The position numbers and the translations under genes are program-made. A DNA stretch of 64,000 bases, taken from the NCBI GenBank assembly GCA_016712865.1, contig JADJQH010000002.1, positions 310,001 through 374,000 of the forward strand, given 5' to 3'. The stretch is from Dokdonella sp. (lineage in GTDB: Bacteria > Pseudomonadota > Gammaproteobacteria > Xanthomonadales > Rhodanobacteraceae). The notes beneath the pieces are model-generated. The model saw nothing but the letters and a program-made list of their open reading frames with translations. It searched no databases and was not told the origin of the DNA. The number at the start of each line of letters is the position of its first letter. The stretch's first letter is position 1. Positions 59,671 through 64,000 of the stretch are shown in pieces.

Positions 59671-60897
59671 ATGAAGATTCCATCAAGCTTGCTCGTCGCG
59701 CTGATGCTGGCCGCCTCCGCGAGTGCCGCAGAACCGGCGCGTTCTCTGCTTCCTGCCGCCAGCAGTGATCTCGTTCCCACGCGACTGGAAGCGTCCGCCA
59801 AGAACCAGGGCGCAGCCGCACAACTCGATCACCAGCCCAGCGCGATGTCCTGGGCGCTCGATCCTCACGCCGCCCTGGACGCAGGACCGCAACCGTTCGT
59901 GAAGCACAGCCGCGAATACTGGATCGACGCAAGTGCCGATGACCTGCAGCGGGGCCTGAACCTTGCGACCAGCGCCAACGGTGCCTTGATCCGCATGAGT
60001 CCACACGCTGGCAACGGTGGATTGCTTGATCCCGCGTCGCTCCTGATCAGGTCCGGCGGCAAAGTGCATTCGGCTGGCGCGGCATTCGCGACGGTGGCCG
60101 ACGAAGCGGCGCTGCGCGCGGCCGGAATGGACGTTCCGCAAGGCAGCGTAGTGGTCAAGCTGGCTGACGTCGTGGGCTCAGGCCAACTGCAATTGCTGGC
60201 ACCTTCGGCCAGCGGCAGTTACCTGGTCCACGTGTTCGAGCCACAAAGCGCCATCGTGCTGAGTCTTGGTGCCACCCGCGACACCGTTCTGGCCGGCCAG
60301 GCCTTGCTGGTCCGCGCTTCGGTGGATGCCGGAGCAAACCTCGATCAACTGTCCGGAATGCTCAGCTCTGCCAGCGGCCACGTGCAGAACTTCAGCTTCA
60401 ATCGACAAGCGGACGGAAGTTGGCTGGCTCGCGTGGTGCCCGATGCGGCGCATGCCGGCGGCTTCGGCCTGTGGGAAGTCCACGCCTTCGGCCAGGCTTC
60501 AACCAGCAAGGTCAGCGTGCCGCGCGATGCACGAACCGCGGTTGCGGTATCACGTGCCACGGCACGACTTGACGGCAGTATCCAGAAACTTGCCCAGTCC
60601 AGTCGTGCCGGCGACATGACTCTGCGCATCGGCGTGCAGGCCGCTGCAGCCAGCCGTTACCAACTGGCTGCAGTACTGTACGGCACCGACTCACGCGGTC
60701 AGCGGGTTCCGGTCGCGGCAGCCCATTCCGCCGCTTGGCTGAACGCCGGAACCGGCAACATCGATCTCGCCTTTGATGCGGCCTCGCTCAGTGCATCCGG
60801 CGTCGATGCACCGTATGAGCTGCGCGACTTGCGCCTGATCAACCAGGCCGACATGAGCTTGCTGGAACGGCGCGAACGCGCAGCCAGCGGGTTGTAA
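59671..60897 (+). CDS. DUF4785-type exported protein
   Basis: A 408-residue protein with a signal peptide (1-19, SASAAE). It consists of a low-complexity N-terminus and beta-rich domains (LLIRSGGKVHSAGAAF, GSYLVHVFEPQSAIVLSL, SVDAGANLDQLSG). The arrangement resembles Xanthomonadaceae DUF4785 proteins. It lies 11 nt downstream of the lipase-like gene and may be its partner (for example, a foldase or co-secreted factor), which is inference. Followed by a GC hairpin. Confidence 0.7.
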   Translation: MKIPSSLLVALMLAASASAAEPARSLLPAASSDLVPTRLEASAKNQGAAAQLDHQPSAMSWALDPHAALDAGPQPFVKHSREYWIDASADDLQRGLNLATSANGALIRMSPHAGNGGLLDPASLLIRSGGKVHSAGAAFATVADEAALRAAGMDVPQGSVVVKLADVVGSGQLQLLAPSASGSYLVHVFEPQSAIVLSLGATRDTVLAGQALLVRASVDAGANLDQLSGMLSSASGHVQNFSFNRQADGSWLARVVPDAAHAGGFGLWEVHAFGQASTSKVSVPRDARTAVAVSRATARLDGSIQKLAQSSRAGDMTLRIGVQAAAASRYQLAAVLYGTDSRGQRVPVAAAHSAAWLNAGTGNIDLAFDAASLSASGVDAPYELRDLRLINQADMSLLERRERAASGL

Positions 60898-60912
60898 CCG
60901 ATCGACACCGAC

Positions 60913-60934
60913 GGGCCCGGTGCATACCGGGCCC
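60913..60934 (+). terminator. GC-rich hairpin after the DUF4785 gene
   Basis: A perfect 9-bp stem gggcccggt (60913-60921) with accgggccc (60926-60934) and loop gcat, 15 nt after the stop. No T run; a weak terminator or stabilising hairpin. Confidence 0.5.
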
Positions 60935-61099
60935 GATCACCCGAGCCTCGCCAGCGAGGCTGCAATTTCCCAGGTGCTCGACATTCCGAGCTGCCGACGC
61001 AGTGCGCCTATTCCCGGTAACACCACGGATTGGCGCACGATCGCCACCGTTCGTGGTGAGGTTCTATGTTGCCGGTCAACGAGCTCTGAGCAAAAAATT

Positions 61100-61347
61100 C
61101 CGTTCGTGGTGAGCCCGTCGAACCATGAACGGAACCCTCTTCCAACCACCGTTCGTGGTAAGCCTGTCGAACCATGAACGGCTCACCCCCTCCGTTCGTG
61201 GTGAGCCCGTCGAACCATGAAGGGCAGCCCGTTCGTGGTGAGCCTGTCGAACCATGAACGGCTCACCCCCTCCGTTCGTGGTGAGCCCGTCGAACCATGA
61301 ACGGCTCACCCCCTCCGTTCGTGGTGAGCCCGTCGAACCATGAACGG
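61100..61347. repeat. Array of six 33-nt palindromic REP-like units
   Basis: Six near-identical copies at 61100, 61149, 61192, 61229, 61272 and 61315. Each begins ccgttcgtggt and ends accatgaacgg, so the ends are imperfect inverted repeats of each other. Spacers are 4-16 nt. The centre varies (gagcccgtcga or gagcctgtcga). A partial copy precedes at about 61046. The array lies in the 727-nt gap between DUF4785 and the IPTL gene. Confidence 0.85.
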
Positions 61348-61421
61348 TATCGAGGCGCTACGCATTCATTTCTCGACCTGCTCTGGGAGAGCAGAACTTG
61401 ATCGAAGCTGTATTCACCGAG

Positions 61422-61558
61422 CCTGGCCATCGCCTGCAATTGCTCCTGCATTGCAGGCATACCGGCCATCCCTGAATGGAATCCGCATGGCATGGGCGCC
61501 ATGCGTTTCCTGGCCATCGCCTGCAATTGCTCCTGCATTGCAGGCATACCGGCCATCC
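61422..61558. repeat. Direct repeat: two identical 50-bp units, 87 nt apart
   Basis: Copies at 61422-61471 and 61509-61558 are identical. Each contains gcctgcaat...attgcaggc, a self-complementary stem. Read on the minus strand, both encode in frame MAGMPAMQEQLQAMA, with the intervening sequence open as well. Whether it is translated is unknown; it lies downstream of the IPTL-gene terminator. Confidence 0.8.
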
Positions 61559-61566
61559 ATGGCCAT

Positions 61567-61596
61567 AAAAAAACCGGGAGCCATTGGCTCCCGGTT
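61567..61596 (-). terminator. Terminator of the IPTL-CTERM gene
   Basis: An 11-bp stem (aaccgggagcc with ggctcccggtt, loop att) followed on the minus strand by seven T. It lies 29 nt after the stop of the IPTL-CTERM gene. Confidence 0.9.
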
Positions 61597-61624
61597 CTGG
61601 TTTCAACGCGTTTGAGGGGTTTGA

Positions 61625-62428
61625 TCAGCGCGTGGCGCGACGACGCACACCAAACAGGCCGAGCAGTGCAAGACCGGCAGCACCCAGCATCAGGCCCCAC
61701 TGGCTCAGGGTCGGCAATTCGCGTGCGACCGGAGCGGGGCCGCCACCGCCACCGACGACACCAACGATCTGGAACAAGGAATCCGGGTCTACGCCACCAC
61801 CGACGCCGCACGCGGCACCGCCGGCCCAATTCGTGCATCCCGACGCAAAGCCATCACCCGGGTTGCGCCAGGCATAGGGGCTGTTGCTCTGAACCGTGCG
61901 GGTAGACCAGAAGATCTGGCCGTTGCTTCCGAAGCTCTGGTTGACCGATACGGCAACCCAGTAGGTTCCTGCCGTACCAAGTACGCAAGGTGCAGGAAGG
62001 GTAATGGTAGTTGAGGCCGCACCGACGTTGGCGGGCGCGCTGGCGTAACTGCAAGCTGCCGTTGCACCCGGCAAACCAGCGGCATCCGGATAGAAATTGA
62101 CGCTCGCGGTTTGCGCCGCAGGCGTACCCGTGGTCGTAACCAGGTTGACGGTATCGATGGTCCAGCCGCCCGCAGGTACGACGAAATCGTCCGCGCCTTC
62201 GCTGTCATACGCGTCATAGGCTGTCTCGAAATTCTGCACCGGAAAACCGTTGGTTCCGGGCGAATCGGTCTGGTCATACAACACCACCGAACTTCCGTTT
62301 GGTGCCGGGAACGCCGGCGTTGCCGCAGCACCCACGTGGCTGCTGACAATCGGAGCCGCAGTTGCGCTGCATACCGTGAAGGCGGCGGCAGCGATACCGG
62401 CAGCCAGTGAAGTCTTGCGAAGAATCAT
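61625..62428 (-). CDS. IPTL-CTERM surface protein
   Basis: A 267-residue exported protein with signal (about 1-25, SATAAP) and a beta-rich body with Thr/Ser. The C-terminus has LPTLSQWG, a membrane helix and GVRRRATR, matching the IPTL-CTERM sorting signal recognised by exosortase-like transpeptidases. A Gly-rich linker precedes it. No sortase gene is in the window. ATG 62428 begins a proper signal; the frame extends to 62485. Function of the body unknown. Confidence 0.85.
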   Translation of the reverse strand: MILRKTSLAAGIAAAAFTVCSATAAPIVSSHVGAAATPAFPAPNGSSVVLYDQTDSPGTNGFPVQNFETAYDAYDSEGADDFVVPAGGWTIDTVNLVTTTGTPAAQTASVNFYPDAAGLPGATAACSYASAPANVGAASTTITLPAPCVLGTAGTYWVAVSVNQSFGSNGQIFWSTRTVQSNSPYAWRNPGDGFASGCTNWAGGAACGVGGGVDPDSLFQIVGVVGGGGGPAPVARELPTLSQWGLMLGAAGLALLGLFGVRRRATR

Positions 62429-62559
62429 CGGAACCCCCAAAGGTGAGTAAAACGGATACCAGAAAACTAGGTCTTTAATCGACACCAGCCAGATTTGTCA
62501 CACATATCGGCCCGGGACAGTAGCAAAGCCACCGACACAGCGCAATATTCTGTTTCGGT

Positions 62560-64000
62560 TCAACTTTTGCCGACCGACCCAACTGCGGTTCCCGACAGGG
62601 CATTGCGCAATGGATCAAGCGCTTGGCCATAGCGCGGAGCACGGGCAGTATCCCGGCGCATGGGCTGGCGAACCTGGGCAGCGCTGGCAGTGCGCACAAC
62701 ACGCTCGGCCGTGTGGAAGCTGAGGCATGAGACCTCCAGCGGCAGGCCACAGAACGCCAGCAAGTCGAAAATCGCCGTTTCCGGATCGTCCACCAGGTGT
62801 TCGTAGACAGACTCCTGCGCACGCCCGGGGAACAGGTTGGCCCAGTGCCGGCTCAAGCGGTCGAAGTCACGCCAATAAGCCACCACATCCTCAATGGCGT
62901 AGCTGAAGTCCTGCCCCCTGGCAAACAACTGCTGGAAGCAGGAAAAACACGTTTCCAGCGGGTCGCGTCTGCAAATCACGACACGCGCCTGCGGCAGCAT
63001 GGCCATGATCGCACCCACGTATGCCCAATTCGAAAGCCCCTTGTCGGTGAACCGTGGCCGCTGTTCGCGCCAACGTGCGGTCCGATCGAGATAGGCCTGC
63101 CCAAGTCGGGCCCAGTCTTCGGGACTGGCATCGCCCACCCATCCCGGGTAGGGATGTCCTCGACGCCTTGATTCTTCTTCGATGATAGCCGGCAGATCGG
63201 GCAACTCACTGGCACCTTCCACCTGACTGTGCGCAGACAGGATCTGCTCGGTGAGGGTGGACCCGGAGCGTGGCAGGCTGACCACGAAAATCACTTCGCT
63301 TCCTTGCGCCTCAGGCGACGCAGCAGCAACCGGCTGGGCAAATGCAGCAGCAATTCGATCGATCCAGGCCGAATGCGCCTTGGCATCCCAGGTCACGCTC
63401 TTGCGCTTGAGCGCATTGGCGCTGGCGAGTGCCGCGTAGGCTTCCGCGAACTGCCCCGCATCTTCCAGCGCCTTGACTCGGGTAAAGCCCATGGCGATGC
63501 GGTCTTCATCGGACAACTCCCCGGAGTTGATCAGCTTCGCCAACTGCGCAGATTCGTCCTCGGTAAAACGCACCGTCTTGAGATTGGCCAGGGCAAACCA
63601 GGCTTGGCCGTTGCGAGGATTGCTTTTCAATACCGTGCGATAGCACTGCGCGGCGGCATCAATCTCGCCCAGTCCCTTGCATGCGTCCCCGAGCACCATG
63701 CGCGCCGCAGCATGGCCTGGTTCGAGTTCCAGGCTGCGCTGCAAGGCGACCTTGGCATCTTCGATGCGCGCCTGGGACTTGAGCGTCTTGCCGAGGTTGT
63801 ACCAGACCGCAGCCAGACCAGGTTGCAACTCGCTGGCGCGCTCGAATGCCTTGATCGCTTCAATGGCATCGCCATCGGCGCGCAGCGCGCTGCCGAGATT
63901 GTTGAGCGTCATCGCATCGTCGGGATGCAAAGCCAGTCCATCGCGCAACGTGGTGACTGCCTCCGCGTAGCGGCCCTGCAGATGACAGAGCACACCACGC
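62560..64000 (-). CDS. TPR-sulfotransferase protein, N-terminally incomplete
   Basis: The frame is open to the right edge; the first in-frame start (GTG 63993) is only a candidate. The visible 480 residues have about four TPR units (to about residue 165) and a sulfotransferase domain (about 230-450) with the P-loop SLPRSGSTLTEQIL and the 3'-phosphate site VICRRDPLETCFSCF. The C-terminus (SVGKS) is present. It would transfer sulfate from PAPS to an unknown acceptor, possibly a surface polysaccharide or protein. No PAPS genes are nearby. Confidence 0.85.
   Translation of the reverse strand, partial: RGVLCHLQGRYAEAVTTLRDGLALHPDDAMTLNNLGSALRADGDAIEAIKAFERASELQPGLAAVWYNLGKTLKSQARIEDAKVALQRSLELEPGHAAARMVLGDACKGLGEIDAAAQCYRTVLKSNPRNGQAWFALANLKTVRFTEDESAQLAKLINSGELSDEDRIAMGFTRVKALEDAGQFAEAYAALASANALKRKSVTWDAKAHSAWIDRIAAAFAQPVAAASPEAQGSEVIFVVSLPRSGSTLTEQILSAHSQVEGASELPDLPAIIEEESRRRGHPYPGWVGDASPEDWARLGQAYLDRTARWREQRPRFTDKGLSNWAYVGAIMAMLPQARVVICRRDPLETCFSCFQQLFARGQDFSYAIEDVVAYWRDFDRLSRHWANLFPGRAQESVYEHLVDDPETAIFDLLAFCGLPLEVSCLSFHTAERVVRTASAAQVRQPMRRDTARAPRYGQALDPLRNALSGTAVGSVGKS

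Noticed and set aside
61100-61347. Possible CRISPR array
   Set aside because: The 33-nt repeats are palindromic along their whole length, spacers are only 4-16 nt, and no cas gene is present; REP-type array fits better.

Overview
The window reads as chromosomal DNA of a gammaproteobacterium of the Xanthomonadales (Lysobacterales), probably close to Rhodanobacteraceae/Lysobacteraceae. The basis is the protein character and gene order: a serine-O-succinyltransferase-type MetX, the surE-pcm-yqaA-nlpD-rpoS and pyrG-kdsA-eno-ftsB-ispD-ispF-truD blocks, a DUF4785 protein, an IPTL-CTERM protein, and palindromic repeats of the kind common in that order. Genus cannot be fixed from the sequence alone. 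Most of the window is conserved core genome; no prophage, complete insertion sequence, CRISPR array or rRNA gene was found.

Layout. 1-2 kb: end of an amino-acid permease and rmuC. 2-9 kb: a complete, tightly overlapping System I cytochrome c maturation operon (ccmABCDEFGHI), followed by a serine/homoserine O-succinyltransferase and a cysteine dioxygenase-like cupin. 10.8-13.2 kb: tRNA-Leu(CAA), a PP2C phosphatase and an exported multiheme cytochrome c that would need the Ccm machinery. 13.4-17.6 kb: dnaQ-rnhA-methyltransferase facing gloB-mltD. 17.6-18.7 kb: a 252-bp inverted-repeat-bounded segment and fabI. 18.8-28.5 kb: a proteostasis block on the minus strand (tRNA cluster Pro-Arg-His-Lys-Leu, tig, clpP, clpX, lon, hupB, tRNA-Val, ppiD).

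28.6-38.6 kb is the most distinctive part: four minus-strand genes, apparently one transcription unit, encoding an exported caspase-like (C14) protein with Sel1 repeats, a 1522-residue exported protein with nine ~133-residue WTC-type DUF11-like modules, an autotransporter with a Calx-beta-like passenger that overlaps it by 4 nt, and a membrane Ser/Thr kinase with a periplasmic TPR-like tail and a cytoplasmic repeat of Thr-Arg-(Ile/Leu/Val) motifs. It may be a surface-protein system linked to a protease and a phospho-signalling kinase; its function is unknown.

38.7-54.9 kb returns to core genes: folP, ftsH, rlmE, yhbY, a Mth938-type gene, rpoS, nlpD, yqaA, pcm, surE, an Smr gene, truD, ispF, ispD, ftsB, eno, kdsA and pyrG. 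A ~164-bp imperfect palindrome lies between ispD and ispF. 55-64 kb is more accessory: a DUF3034 protein coupled to a lipoprotein truncated haemoglobin, parE, a secreted lipase-like hydrolase with a DUF4785 protein, a repeat-rich 0.7-kb gap (six 33-nt palindromes and a duplicated 50-bp unit), an IPTL-CTERM surface protein, and a TPR-sulfotransferase gene that runs off the right edge.
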